NCBI GenBank assembly: GCA_016190625.1
Contig: JACPQF010000064.1
Coordinates: forward strand, 1 to 32,641
DNA from: Chloroflexota bacterium
Lineage (GTDB): Bacteria > Chloroflexota > Dehalococcoidia > JACPQF01
DNA length: 32,641 nucleotides
Reading direction: 5' to 3'
The notes under the pieces are model-generated. The model made no database searches. It had not been told where the DNA came from and saw only the letters and a program-made list of their open reading frames with translations. The translations under genes and the position numbers were made by a program. This document shows, one piece after another, positions 1-9,043 of the stretch (within the stretch, counting starts at the first letter, position 1; each line of letters starts with the position of its first letter).

Positions 1-76
1 AGCGACGGGACAAGGCTTCGAGCCGGCTCCGCTCCTCCGCAGACAGGACGATTTGATACGGGCTGCGTCGAGGCAT
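1..76 (-). CDS. IS630-type transposase, N-terminal fragment (continues past the left window edge)
   Basis: Reverse complement from the ATG at 74-76 reads MPRRSPYQIVLSAEERSRLEALSRR, typical of IS630-family transposase N-termini. AAAGGAG lies just upstream of the start. Confidence 0.6.
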   Translation of the reverse strand, partial: MPRRSPYQIVLSAEERSRLEALSRR

Positions 77-136
77 GGCAGTCTCCTTTCTGGGAGACCA
101 TTATACCTCAAGACAGAACAATACGATACCTTACTT

Positions 137-1168
137 ATGAACTGGAGTACTAAGATCGTCTTCCTCCTTACTCTACTTGTCCTCCTGCTCCTCTTTCTGC
201 CAAAAAATGGAGCCGGATCGGGCCCCGCACCCGTATCGGCCATATCGCTGGTCACCACCATCGCCGTCGGTGGCCAGCCGGCCGATATAGCGCTGAATGA
301 CGCCACCAATCGGATCTACACAGCCAACGGGGACGGCACCGTCTCGGCCATCGACGGCAACACGAACACGGTGGTGGCCACCATATCAGTGGGCGCCAAT
401 CCAGCCGGCATCGCCGCCAACGCTAGCGCCAACCTCGTCTACGTCGCCAACAGGACCGACATGACCGTCTCGGTGATCGACGGCGGAACAAACATGGTCA
501 CTGCCACCGTGATCCTCAGCTTCGCGCCCTACGGCGTGGCGGTAGACTCGAGCCGCAATCGCGTCTACGTCGCCGGCAGGGAGAGCAACCTCGTGGCGGT
601 AATCGACGGCAGCACCAACACGGTGGTTGCGAGCGTCGCCGTAGAAAACGGCCCCCTCGGCCTGGCGGCAGACGAAACTAGGAATCGCATCTACGTCACC
701 AACTTCTACGGCAATACCGTCACGGTGCTGGACGGTGGGACCAACACGGTCGGCGCTGCCATTACCGTCGGCCGGAATCCCTGGGCCGTGGCGGTGAACG
801 GGCGTACGAGCCGCGTCTACGTGGCCAATAGCGCCGACCACACGCTCTCCGTGATCGATGGAGATACGAACGCTCCGGCCGCCACGGTGTCGGTTGGTCT
901 GGGGCCCTTTGGCGTGGCGGTAAATGAGAGAACCAACCTCGTTTTTGTGGCCAACTGGAGCAGCAACGCGGTCTCCGTCGTCGATGGGCAGACCAACGAG
1001 GTTGTCGCCACCCAGACGGCGGGTGCCAAGCCGAGAGGCGTGGCGGCGAACGACAGTACCAATCGCATATACGTCACCAACCAGGTCGACGACACCGTCT
1101 CGGTGGTCGACGGCACGCCACCCCCCAAGAAGCTGTACCTACCACTAGTGATTCGCCAAGCAAATTAG
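137..1168 (+). CDS. Secreted YVTN/NHL-type beta-propeller protein with C-terminal YLPLVIR motif
   Basis: Repeated ~42-aa blades (V.VIDG.TN.VVATI.VG..P.GVAV....NR.YVAN). Hydrophobic N-terminal segment MNWSTKIVFLLTLLVLLLLFLP. ATG at 137 is preferred over the ORF-track start at 53. Confidence 0.85.
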   Translation: MNWSTKIVFLLTLLVLLLLFLPKNGAGSGPAPVSAISLVTTIAVGGQPADIALNDATNRIYTANGDGTVSAIDGNTNTVVATISVGANPAGIAANASANLVYVANRTDMTVSVIDGGTNMVTATVILSFAPYGVAVDSSRNRVYVAGRESNLVAVIDGSTNTVVASVAVENGPLGLAADETRNRIYVTNFYGNTVTVLDGGTNTVGAAITVGRNPWAVAVNGRTSRVYVANSADHTLSVIDGDTNAPAATVSVGLGPFGVAVNERTNLVFVANWSSNAVSVVDGQTNEVVATQTAGAKPRGVAANDSTNRIYVTNQVDDTVSVVDGTPPPKKLYLPLVIRQAN

Positions 1169-1223
1169 CCTGCGGAGCTATGGTATTCAACAAAACAGGG
1201 GAGCATGGTGTCAGTGGATGTAC

Positions 1224-1268
1224 AGCGAATAAGCGAATAGCCAACTCTTGCCCATTCGCTTATTCGCT
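1224..1268. repeat. 15-bp perfect inverted repeat AGCGAATAAGCGAAT / ATTCGCTTATTCGCT
   Basis: Arms 1224-1238 and 1254-1268, 15-nt spacer. Related sequence recurs at 29511-29539. Confidence 0.8.
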
Positions 1269-1364
1269 TGTCCCATTCGCTGGCGCCGTGGCCGCCAACC
1301 GTGACGCCGAACCTCACCATCAGGCAGTATCTGCCAACCATTCTCGAAAACTTCGACTAGGAAA

Positions 1365-1444
1365 TGAGGGTAGAGGGTTTAGGGTGGGGGACGCTCCCCT
1401 CTGCCCTCTACCCTTTACCCTTTACCCTCAACCCTCTACCCTCA
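1365..1444. repeat. G-tract-rich 21-bp inverted repeat (one mismatch) between convergent genes
   Basis: TGAGGGTAGAGGGTTTAGGGT (1365-1385) versus the reverse complement of ACCCTCAACCCTCTACCCTCA (1424-1444). Many GGG/CCC tracts. Confidence 0.75.
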
Positions 1445-1448
1445 CTAC

Positions 1449-3740
1449 TCATCTCGTAGCCGCGGGACCCGTCTCCACCTGAGTGAACAGGGTGCTGCAT
1501 TCCTCGTCGACGCAGGCTGGACGTGGGCGGAGGACCGCCTGAAGCGCCAGGTAGAGCAGGGGCAGCACGCCGACGACGATGAACAGCACGTCCCCCGGCA
1601 GCCGCGCCCATTCAAGGAAGTGAATCACCGGCTGGAGAATGAAGGCCAGCTCCCGGGCGTGCCAGTAGCCTACGCTATAGGCGTCGTAGAGCTGCAGCAG
1701 CCCGATGGGAAACAGGTTGGCAAAGGACATCCAGGCGAGACCCAGGTTCAATGAAATCACCGATATGCCGGCTAGACGGTCGCTCCAGCGTTCGGGGCGA
1801 ACGAGATAGCGCAGGCAGAACAGCGTCAGCCCGATCGCCAGCATGCCGTAGACGCCAAACATGGCTGTGTGCCCGTGGTTGGCCGTTAGGGTGGTGCCGA
1901 TCTCGTAGTAGCTCACGATGGGCAGATTGATCAGGAAGCCGAACATGCCGGCGCCGAGGAAGTTCCAGAACCCCACGGAGGCCAGAGCCCACACCGCCCA
2001 GCGATGGGGGAATCGCTGCCCCGCCACCTCGATCGCCCCCAGGCGAAGGAAGCTATAGGCCTCGAAGGTCAGCAGGGTCAGGGGCACGACCTCCATGGCG
2101 GAGAAGAAGGCGCCCGAAGCCATCACCGGCGCCGGCGCGCCGTTGAAATAGAGGTGATGCAGAGTGCCGATGACCCCGCCGATGGAATAGAGCAATATAC
2201 TGAGGTAGATCACTCTCGTGCCGGTGCGCTCGCTCACCACGCCCAGCAGAACGAAAATGTAGGCGACGGCCGCGGTGGTGAACAGCTCGAGGAAATCCTC
2301 CACCCAAAGGTGCACCACCCAGAAGCGCCAGAAATCGGTTACGGCGAAGGTCGAATCCCGCGTGGCCAGGAGGCCGGCGGCATAGAACACGGGGAGGGCG
2401 AAGGCGGCGTAGAGAAAGAGGTAGGGCATGTTGCCGATGCTCTCGTTTCTCAGCCGTCCGCGCAGGCCCCGGAACAGGATCAGCCCCCAGATGAGCAGGC
2501 CGGCGACCAGCAGGATCTGCCAGAAGCGTCCGAGGTCGAGATACTCCCAGCCCTGAGCGCCAAACCAATACCACAGCGTATTGCCGAGCAGGTTGCGCAT
2601 GCCCGCCGCCTCCCCCAGCAGGCTGCCGAACACTACAACTGCCACGGCGCCGAGCAGAATGTAAGCGAGGGCGGCCTGGCCGCGGGGCTCACGCCGGGCA
2701 ATCAGCGGGGTGATGAAGATACCGGTGGCGAGATAGGCGGCCGCCACGAAGAAGATAGCAAGCTGCACGTGCCAGGTGCGACTGAGCATGTAAGGAATAT
2801 ACGGCGTCAGATCGATGCCAAAGAAATTGGACGGCTCGGCCCGGTAGTGGGCATTCAGACTGCCTACCAGCGTCTGGAGCAGAAAGAGCAGGGCCACGAC
2901 GAGGAAGTATAGCCTGGTCGCCCGCTGTCCGCCCGTCAGCGACACATCAGCCGGCGGGCGAAAATGAACCTGGCGCCAGGGCTCACCGCGCCAGCCGAGC
3001 CAGTCGTAGCGGCCAAACAGGAAAAGAACCAGGCCAAGGCCCCCAAGGAGGGCGAGAATGCTGAGGATGCTCCAAAGCAGGGCATCTGCCGTAGGTGAAT
3101 TGCCGGCAAGCGGCTCGGGCGGCCAGTTGTTCGTATAGGAGTAGGCGGCGCCTGGCCGCTGGGCCGTCGTGGTCCAGGCCGCCCAGGCGATGAAGGCCGT
3201 CAACTGCCGCAGCTCTTCGTCGCTCTGGATGTAGACGGCCGGCACCGGTCCGGCCGCTCGCGGGTTTCTCAGCGCCTCGGCAAAGACCGGCTGCAGCTCC
3301 TGGTAGGCCCGGGCCTGGCCGGCGCTGAGCTTGAGGGTGCCCGTGCCCTCGTCGTAGTTGTTCTCTCGCAGTTCCCGGCGAACGCGCTCGGCCGGGGATT
3401 CACCGCTCGACCCGCTCTTGTAGAAGTCCAGCATGTTGAGAGACTGGCGATGCAAGTAATCGGCCGTGAAATCGGGCCCCAGGTAGGCGCCATGGCCGTA
3501 AATGGTCCCATATTCCATCAGACCGTACTTCTGGAACACCCCCTGGCCGCTCCTGACGTCGGCGCCGGTGAAGACCGTCGCGCCCACGGAATCGACCACC
3601 TTGGCCGGGATCGGCGGCTGGTCCCGATAGATAAGAAAGGCGAGTATTCCCAGGCCGGTGAATCCTATCAGAAAAGTAAGGACCGAGGCTTGGAGCCAAA
3701 GACGAGAGATAACCATGCCGCGTCGGGGCTCGCCAACCAT
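1449..3740 (-). CDS. norZ: Quinol-dependent nitric oxide reductase (single-subunit qNOR/NorZ type)
   Basis: 763 aa with multiple TM helices. N-terminal periplasmic region GADVRSGQGVFQKYGLMEYGTIYGHGAYLGPDFTADYLHRQ. Heme-copper oxidase superfamily motifs RTWHVQLAIFF, VVHLWVEDFLE, GTLHHLYF and AMEVVPL. RBS GGGAGGT upstream. Confidence 0.9.
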   Translation of the reverse strand: MVGEPRRGMVISRLWLQASVLTFLIGFTGLGILAFLIYRDQPPIPAKVVDSVGATVFTGADVRSGQGVFQKYGLMEYGTIYGHGAYLGPDFTADYLHRQSLNMLDFYKSGSSGESPAERVRRELRENNYDEGTGTLKLSAGQARAYQELQPVFAEALRNPRAAGPVPAVYIQSDEELRQLTAFIAWAAWTTTAQRPGAAYSYTNNWPPEPLAGNSPTADALLWSILSILALLGGLGLVLFLFGRYDWLGWRGEPWRQVHFRPPADVSLTGGQRATRLYFLVVALLFLLQTLVGSLNAHYRAEPSNFFGIDLTPYIPYMLSRTWHVQLAIFFVAAAYLATGIFITPLIARREPRGQAALAYILLGAVAVVVFGSLLGEAAGMRNLLGNTLWYWFGAQGWEYLDLGRFWQILLVAGLLIWGLILFRGLRGRLRNESIGNMPYLFLYAAFALPVFYAAGLLATRDSTFAVTDFWRFWVVHLWVEDFLELFTTAAVAYIFVLLGVVSERTGTRVIYLSILLYSIGGVIGTLHHLYFNGAPAPVMASGAFFSAMEVVPLTLLTFEAYSFLRLGAIEVAGQRFPHRWAVWALASVGFWNFLGAGMFGFLINLPIVSYYEIGTTLTANHGHTAMFGVYGMLAIGLTLFCLRYLVRPERWSDRLAGISVISLNLGLAWMSFANLFPIGLLQLYDAYSVGYWHARELAFILQPVIHFLEWARLPGDVLFIVVGVLPLLYLALQAVLRPRPACVDEECSTLFTQVETGPAATR

Positions 3741-3892
3741 GGGGGCACCTCCCAGAGCGAAAGTGAGCTACCAGCAAACGCAGCAAGACGCGTGCCAAGG
3801 GGCTGACCGGGGCCTATGAGCCTTGCTAGCTCTGGAAGATTCATCGGTGTCTATCTGTGTCAATCTGCGAACCACTCCGACCCCATTCCAAG

Positions 3893-3905
3893 TATAATAT
3901 AGATG
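3893..3905 (+). promoter_or_regulatory. -10 box TATAAT placed for a leaderless transcript
   Basis: TATAAT at 3893-3898; the GTG start codon at 3905 falls 7 nt after the box. Confidence 0.5.
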
Positions 3906-5068
3906 TGAGCGAAGAGCAGACAAACACGCCAAGGCGACAGGGCTTCTCTCGGTTCTTTTCCCGAGGCAACCCCGTCCTTCTCGATGTCATCCGGGCGCAG
4001 ATTCGCCGAGCGGGGAAGATAACGTTTGCCGATTTCATGGCCCTGGTCCTATACCATCCCGAGCTTGGCTACTACAATTCAGCGCGTGAGCGGTTCGGCA
4101 GCGAGGGCGATTTCTTCACCGCGCCCGAGACTCACCCCGTTTTCGGCGCCCTGTTAGCCCGCCAGATCGAGCAGATGTGGCGATCCCTCAGCCGCCCCTC
4201 CGTGTTTGAGGTAGTCGAGATGGGGGCCGGTTCGGGCATCCTCTGCCGCGATCTTCTGATCTATGTCCGTTCTGCCTACCCCGAGCTCTTCTCCGCCTTG
4301 CGCTACCGGCTGGTAGAGAGCAGCCTCTCATCGGTGGAAAGGCAGAGAGCCAACCTAAAGTCAAGCCGATTACCGCTCCGCCGAATGAGGTGGCACCCGT
4401 TTCTCTCATCGCTGCCCCAGCGTCCGGTCGTCGGCTGCTTTCTGTCAAACGAGCTCGTCGACGCCTTTCCCTTCCATCGAGTAGTGAACGTGGGCGGTGA
4501 AACCAAGGAGATCTACGTCGGCCTCGAAGGCGACGGCGAGTTCGTGGACGTCGTCGACCGACCCTCGACGCCGGCCATCGCCGACTACTTCAAGTGGGTG
4601 GACGTCGAGCTTCCGGTGGACTGCCGGGCCGAGGTCAACCTGCAGGCCGTGGCCTGGATAAGAGAGGTCGCCCGGCATTTGCGGCGGGGCTTCGTTATCA
4701 CCATCGACTACGGCTATCCTGCCGCCGAGCTTTACTCCGCCTCCCGTCCCCGGGGCACCCTCCTCTGCTACTACCGGCATTCCTATCTGGAGGACCCCTA
4801 CGTCCGCGTGGGCCAGCAGGACATCACCGCCCACGTCGACTTCACCGCCCTCGCCAAGGCTGGCGAAGAAGAGGGCCTCCTTCCGCTGAGGCTATGCCCT
4901 CAGCGCGATTTCCTTCTTTCGCTTGGCCTATCGGACTTCGTTAATGAACTCGAGAAGAAAGGCCTCAGCGCCGAATATCGAGCCAATCGACTGGCAATGG
5001 AGGAACTCGTCAAGCCTGACGGTCTGGGGCGGCTGAAGGTGCTCGTTCAGGGCAAGGGGACGGGCTAA
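3905..5068 (+). CDS. SAM-dependent methyltransferase, MidA/NDUFAF7 family (COG1565)
   Basis: Motifs ITFADFMALVLYHPELGYYNS, GDFFTAPETHPVFGALLARQIEQMW, EMGAGSGILCRDLL, GCFLSNELVDAFPFHRV and TIDYGYP. GTG start at 3905 is preferred. Confidence 0.85.
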   Translation: MSEEQTNTPRRQGFSRFFSRGNPVLLDVIRAQIRRAGKITFADFMALVLYHPELGYYNSARERFGSEGDFFTAPETHPVFGALLARQIEQMWRSLSRPSVFEVVEMGAGSGILCRDLLIYVRSAYPELFSALRYRLVESSLSSVERQRANLKSSRLPLRRMRWHPFLSSLPQRPVVGCFLSNELVDAFPFHRVVNVGGETKEIYVGLEGDGEFVDVVDRPSTPAIADYFKWVDVELPVDCRAEVNLQAVAWIREVARHLRRGFVITIDYGYPAAELYSASRPRGTLLCYYRHSYLEDPYVRVGQQDITAHVDFTALAKAGEEEGLLPLRLCPQRDFLLSLGLSDFVNELEKKGLSAEYRANRLAMEELVKPDGLGRLKVLVQGKGTG

Positions 5069-5098
5069 ACACGAAGGCGCAAAATGGAAAGCTGATAG

Positions 5099-7132
5099 CT
5101 ACTTATTGCCGGCGGTCGCCGGTATCTTGGCGAACGGCGCCGGCTGCCACGCTCCTTCGCCCTTCTCTCGTTGGAACTCGCTGCGGCTCAGAACTAAGGT
5201 CGCGATCGCGACCAGGCCGAGACCGCCGGCGAGGACAGCCGCCGAAGCGTTGGCGCCGGACATCACTAACAGGCCGATGCTGGCGGCGGTCGCCGCGACA
5301 GCCCAGAAACGCGACCATCCTTCTCGCCGGGCAAGACCGAGGGCGACGAATAGATAGAGGAAGCCGATGACGTACGGCACGGCCGCGAGAAGGTTATAGC
5401 CCGGGGCCACCTCGAGCTTATCGTTCCACGGCAGAGAGGCCCATGAAAGCTCCGGAAGCCACTGGCTGGCGCTGTGATAGAGAAGGCTAGCCTCCGATAG
5501 ATCCACCTCGGCGACTCCCTGAAAATCGACGAAAGCCTGTTTCATGACTGGCAATGACGCCAGCGGCAAGAGGGCAACCAATAGCCAATAGGCCGCGAGG
5601 GCAAGACAGGCCAGCGACGCCAGCCAGCGGAAGCCACGAGACACGGGGCTGCGCCTTCGGGATTTGGCCACTTCCTTCTTGGCCTTTACTTCCTCCTTGA
5701 CGGCTTGGCGCTCTACCGCGGCCATCTCCTCCTCCTTCTGCTGGCGCTGGATGGCCCAGAGCAAGTTGGCCCTCACCTTCTCGTTTTCCGGGTTGATCGC
5801 TAGAGCCTGTTGGAGGGAATAGATGACGTCGCCGAGCGTGGCCGCGGTCTTGGCCCGCCAGAACCAGGCCTTCTCGCTCGTCGGGTTCACCTCCGTGGCC
5901 CTAACGAAAAGGCGATTGGCCCCCTCTTCGTCGCCCCGCTCGAGGGACATGAGGGCCGCCGAGATAAGCGCCTCTTCGCCCGCCGCGGCGCCCACCGCCA
6001 AGCCGGGAGCCCCCCGCTGTGCAGAGAGACCCAGGGTTGACTGCCTGCTGGCTGGCACCGCGCCCTGAGAATCCGGACGCGCAGCCCATGGCCCCTGGGC
6101 CATCTGGCGGTAAGCCTGCTGGGCTTTTTGATTGTTCGGGTCTATGGCGAGGGCCTGCTGGATGCAGACGAACTTCTCCTCGCCGTTATCCGTCATCGCC
6201 CCTTTCCACAGCCAGGCTTCGTCGTTCTTGGGATCGAGGTCGACGGCCAGGGAGAAAAGGCTATAGGCCAGCCGGCGGTTTCCGCTCATGCCCGCCGTCT
6301 TGCCCTGCTCGATGAGATTATGAAGGTGGCTGGCGGCCCCTGTGGCGGGCGCCGGCTCGAAGCTCGGGGCGGCGAGCTTGGGCGCTGGCGCTGGCGTCTC
6401 GACATCAGGCTCCGCCGATGCGCTTACCTCGACCGGCGGCGCGGCGCTGGCGGCGGGTGTAGTCCGGGACTTCCACGCCTCCCTCGCCGAGTCTCTAGCC
6501 AGGCTGCCAAAGTGGGCCGCGTTGGTCTTGAGCCACACGAGGAAGGCGTGTCCGGCAACGCCGGAAGCCTTGGCGATGGCCCGGCCGGCGGCCGAGGCGC
6601 GGGTTGCCGCCTCGTGGCTGGCGATCACGGCCAGAGTGACGACAACCGGCACCGCTTTATCGGCCCAATGTCGGGCCAATAGACTTAACCGGTTTAGCTT
6701 CAAAATCAGCCAGACCAGGAAGCCTACCGACTCGTCCGAGAAACGACCCCAGAATGAGCCGAGCGCTGCCGGCGCCGCCGTCCCCAGCTTCCTCGCCATC
6801 GGCGCCTGGCCGATGGGAGGGGCAATGCTCATCCAGGGGCATTGGGTGTGGGCCGAGCTAAGGCAGAACCCTTTCTGGTGGGTCAGGTCGACGCGGTCAC
6901 GCTGCATCCAAAGGTAGCAGCGGTGCTCCTCGGTGGGGTCATCTCTATGGATGAAGGGCTCGTCGAGCAAGCCGAGATGAGGACAGGGCTGTTGGGCCCA
7001 GGGCGACACGATGACCGCTCCCCTGAACCGGAAGGTGAGACGGATGCGACCGAACACCCTGAAGGCGACCAGCACCAGAACCAGAGCCACCCCGGCTATG
7101 ATAAGATTGGTCCAGGACAAGAGAGCTCCCAT
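5099..7132 (-). CDS. TPR-repeat membrane protein with N-terminal Cys4 motif, last gene of the Tad locus
   Basis: N-terminal TM, then CPHLGLLDEPFIHRDDPTEEHRCY...HQKGFCLSSAHTQCPW, TPR-like helical repeats, and C-terminal TM helices. Same strand and close to tadC. Confidence 0.75.
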   Translation of the reverse strand: MGALLSWTNLIIAGVALVLVLVAFRVFGRIRLTFRFRGAVIVSPWAQQPCPHLGLLDEPFIHRDDPTEEHRCYLWMQRDRVDLTHQKGFCLSSAHTQCPWMSIAPPIGQAPMARKLGTAAPAALGSFWGRFSDESVGFLVWLILKLNRLSLLARHWADKAVPVVVTLAVIASHEAATRASAAGRAIAKASGVAGHAFLVWLKTNAAHFGSLARDSAREAWKSRTTPAASAAPPVEVSASAEPDVETPAPAPKLAAPSFEPAPATGAASHLHNLIEQGKTAGMSGNRRLAYSLFSLAVDLDPKNDEAWLWKGAMTDNGEEKFVCIQQALAIDPNNQKAQQAYRQMAQGPWAARPDSQGAVPASRQSTLGLSAQRGAPGLAVGAAAGEEALISAALMSLERGDEEGANRLFVRATEVNPTSEKAWFWRAKTAATLGDVIYSLQQALAINPENEKVRANLLWAIQRQQKEEEMAAVERQAVKEEVKAKKEVAKSRRRSPVSRGFRWLASLACLALAAYWLLVALLPLASLPVMKQAFVDFQGVAEVDLSEASLLYHSASQWLPELSWASLPWNDKLEVAPGYNLLAAVPYVIGFLYLFVALGLARREGWSRFWAVAATAASIGLLVMSGANASAAVLAGGLGLVAIATLVLSRSEFQREKGEGAWQPAPFAKIPATAGNK

Positions 7133-7146
7133 GCTAACTCACCTCC

Positions 7147-8067
7147 TCACACGCCGTGCATGCGAGAAATAACGTTTGTGTATATGGCCCACACGGCCGG
7201 GCCGAGCATTACCACCATCATCGCCGGAAAGATGCAGACGATCAGGGGGAATAGCATCTTGACCGGCGCCTTCATCGCCTTTTCCTCGGCTCTCTGCCGC
7301 CGCCGCACCCTGAGCTCGTCGGCCTGCGTGCGAAGGATATCGGCGATGGACAGGCCCATCTGGTCGGCTTGAACGATAGCGGCGACAAAGGACTTGAGAT
7401 CGGGCACGCCGCTGCGCTGGCCGAGGTCGCGCAGGGCTTCCCGGCGCAACTTGCCAAGGCCGATCTCTTGAAGCACCCGGCCGAACTCGTCGCTGAGCGG
7501 CCCTTTGGTCTTCTGCACGACCTTGGATAGCGAGGCGTCAAAGGCAAGGCCGGCCTCCATGCAAACCGTAATCAGGTCCAGGGCGTCGGGAAGCGCCTTC
7601 TCGATGGCCGTCTTCTTAGCGTCGATCTTCAGACGCAGCCAGGTCAGGGGCAAGCGATAGCCGAAGAAGAACAGCAAGAACACGATGGCCACTTGAAGAA
7701 GGCTTGGGGGCCGGTGGCTGAGATAGAGTGGCAGACCGTAGATGGCAGGCAGACCGATCAGGAGAGCAAACCTCAGAAACAGGAAGGTAGCCGGTCTAAC
7801 GGGATTGCCCGCTTTTTCCAGTTCCGCTGTGACTTGGTCGTGGACCTGCTGCGGGGAGGCCCGCATCACGGACTTGGCGATCGTGGCGACGATGGGCCAA
7901 AGAACCCGTTCGGAAAACGGTTTTTCTAGCTCGCTTCGCTCCCCCCGGTCGAGGTACTCGTAGGGCCGCAGCCTCTGGGCCAATACGTCCGGGCCAGCCG
8001 GCATCAGCGCGTAGGCCACGAGGGCGAAGGTTATGAACACGAATACGGGAATCAGTGCGAGCATCAT
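7147..8067 (-). CDS. tadC: Tad pilus inner-membrane platform protein TadC (T2SS F domain)
   Basis: 306 aa, TM-rich. T2SSF motifs DALDLITVCMEAGLAFDASLSKV and VAAIVQADQMGLSIADILRTQADELRVRRRQRAEE. Confidence 0.9.
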   Translation of the reverse strand: MMLALIPVFVFITFALVAYALMPAGPDVLAQRLRPYEYLDRGERSELEKPFSERVLWPIVATIAKSVMRASPQQVHDQVTAELEKAGNPVRPATFLFLRFALLIGLPAIYGLPLYLSHRPPSLLQVAIVFLLFFFGYRLPLTWLRLKIDAKKTAIEKALPDALDLITVCMEAGLAFDASLSKVVQKTKGPLSDEFGRVLQEIGLGKLRREALRDLGQRSGVPDLKSFVAAIVQADQMGLSIADILRTQADELRVRRRQRAEEKAMKAPVKMLFPLIVCIFPAMMVVMLGPAVWAIYTNVISRMHGV

Positions 8068-8068
8068 T

Positions 8069-9043
8069 TCACACCTCTATGGCGACGATCTTCTTGGTAA
8101 TCAGGAAGCCGATGATCTCGAGCACGGCGGCTATGCCCAACATCAGGCGGCCCACCGTCGTAAAGAAAAGCATCTCGATGTAACTCCGGTTCACCATCGA
8201 GATGACGATAACCATGAAGATGGGGAGAGCACCAATGACGTAGCCGGACAGCCTCTCCTGAGCGGTGAGGGTCCGGATCTCCCGGAGAATGCGTATTCTC
8301 TCTCTGATGGTGTGGCCGATGGTGTCCAGCACCTCAGACAGGTTCCCGCCCACCGAGCGCTGCACTAGCATAGCGGTAACTACCAGATCGAGGTCCGCGC
8401 TGCGCACCCTTTCCGGCAACTTAGCCAGGGCCTCCTCGGTGGTCGCGCCCATGCGGATCTCGTGGAGGACGCGGTCGAACTCCTCCGAAATGGGCGACGG
8501 CATCTCCCGTGAGACAGCCTCCAGGCCCTGCATGAGGCCGAAGCCGGACCGCAGGGAGTTGGCCATAAGAGACAAGGAATCCACTAGTTGATCGTTGAAC
8601 TTCTTGACCCGCTTCTGCTCGCTGTGCCTGACGTACAGCTTCGGGAGGTAGAAACCGCAGGCGCCCAGAAGCAGACCGGCGATAACCGTCCTGGCCCCAA
8701 TAGTGCCGACGACGAACAGCGTCAAGGCGATAAGCCAGCGGATCAGCACGTACTCGCCGACCCGCAGGGGCACGGCGGCGCGGGCGAGGTCCAAGGCTAT
8801 TTTATCCCCCAGCCCACCACGGGCGAGAAGCCTGTTCATCCCCTCGATCCCGCTTAGGCGACGCTGGCGAAGGACGCCGGAGGCTAGCCCCGACAGTCCG
8901 ACAGAACCCATCTCGACGCCATAGTGACCAAGCCTCGCCTTTACCAGTTGCCGCTCAGGCCGGAGCAGCCGGTAGAGAGCGTAAAAGAAGGCCGTGCCTG
9001 CCACGAAGACGGCGAAGGGGATAACCATGATAAGGCCATTCAT
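8069..9043 (-). CDS. tadB: Tad pilus inner-membrane platform protein TadB (T2SS F domain)
   Basis: 324 aa. Motifs [29 protein letters not shown] and [26 protein letters not shown]. Start overlaps the tadA stop. Confidence 0.9.
   Translation of the reverse strand: MNGLIMVIPFAVFVAGTAFFYALYRLLRPERQLVKARLGHYGVEMGSVGLSGLASGVLRQRRLSGIEGMNRLLARGGLGDKIALDLARAAVPLRVGEYVLIRWLIALTLFVVGTIGARTVIAGLLLGACGFYLPKLYVRHSEQKRVKKFNDQLVDSLSLMANSLRSGFGLMQGLEAVSREMPSPISEEFDRVLHEIRMGATTEEALAKLPERVRSADLDLVVTAMLVQRSVGGNLSEVLDTIGHTIRERIRILREIRTLTAQERLSGYVIGALPIFMVIVISMVNRSYIEMLFFTTVGRLMLGIAAVLEIIGFLITKKIVAIEV

Noticed and set aside
386-841. Minus-strand ORF with internal repeats antisense to the YVTN propeller
   Set aside because: Periodicity simply mirrors the propeller blades; no independent evidence.
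1180-1482. 100-aa ORF after the YVTN gene
   Set aside because: Runs through both inverted repeats and into the norZ 3' end; translation is repeat-derived.
2004-2912. Plus-strand ORF of 302 aa antisense to norZ
   Set aside because: Highly charged E/Q/G/H composition typical of the antisense of a hydrophobic membrane protein.
3841-3880. ATCGGTGTCTATCTGTGTCAATCTGCGAACC as a regulatory site
   Set aside because: Resembles a common dispersed intergenic phrase; a single copy here is not enough to call a site.
6342-6917. Plus-strand ORF of 191 aa inside the TPR gene
   Set aside because: Antisense to a well-supported CDS with no domain or RBS.
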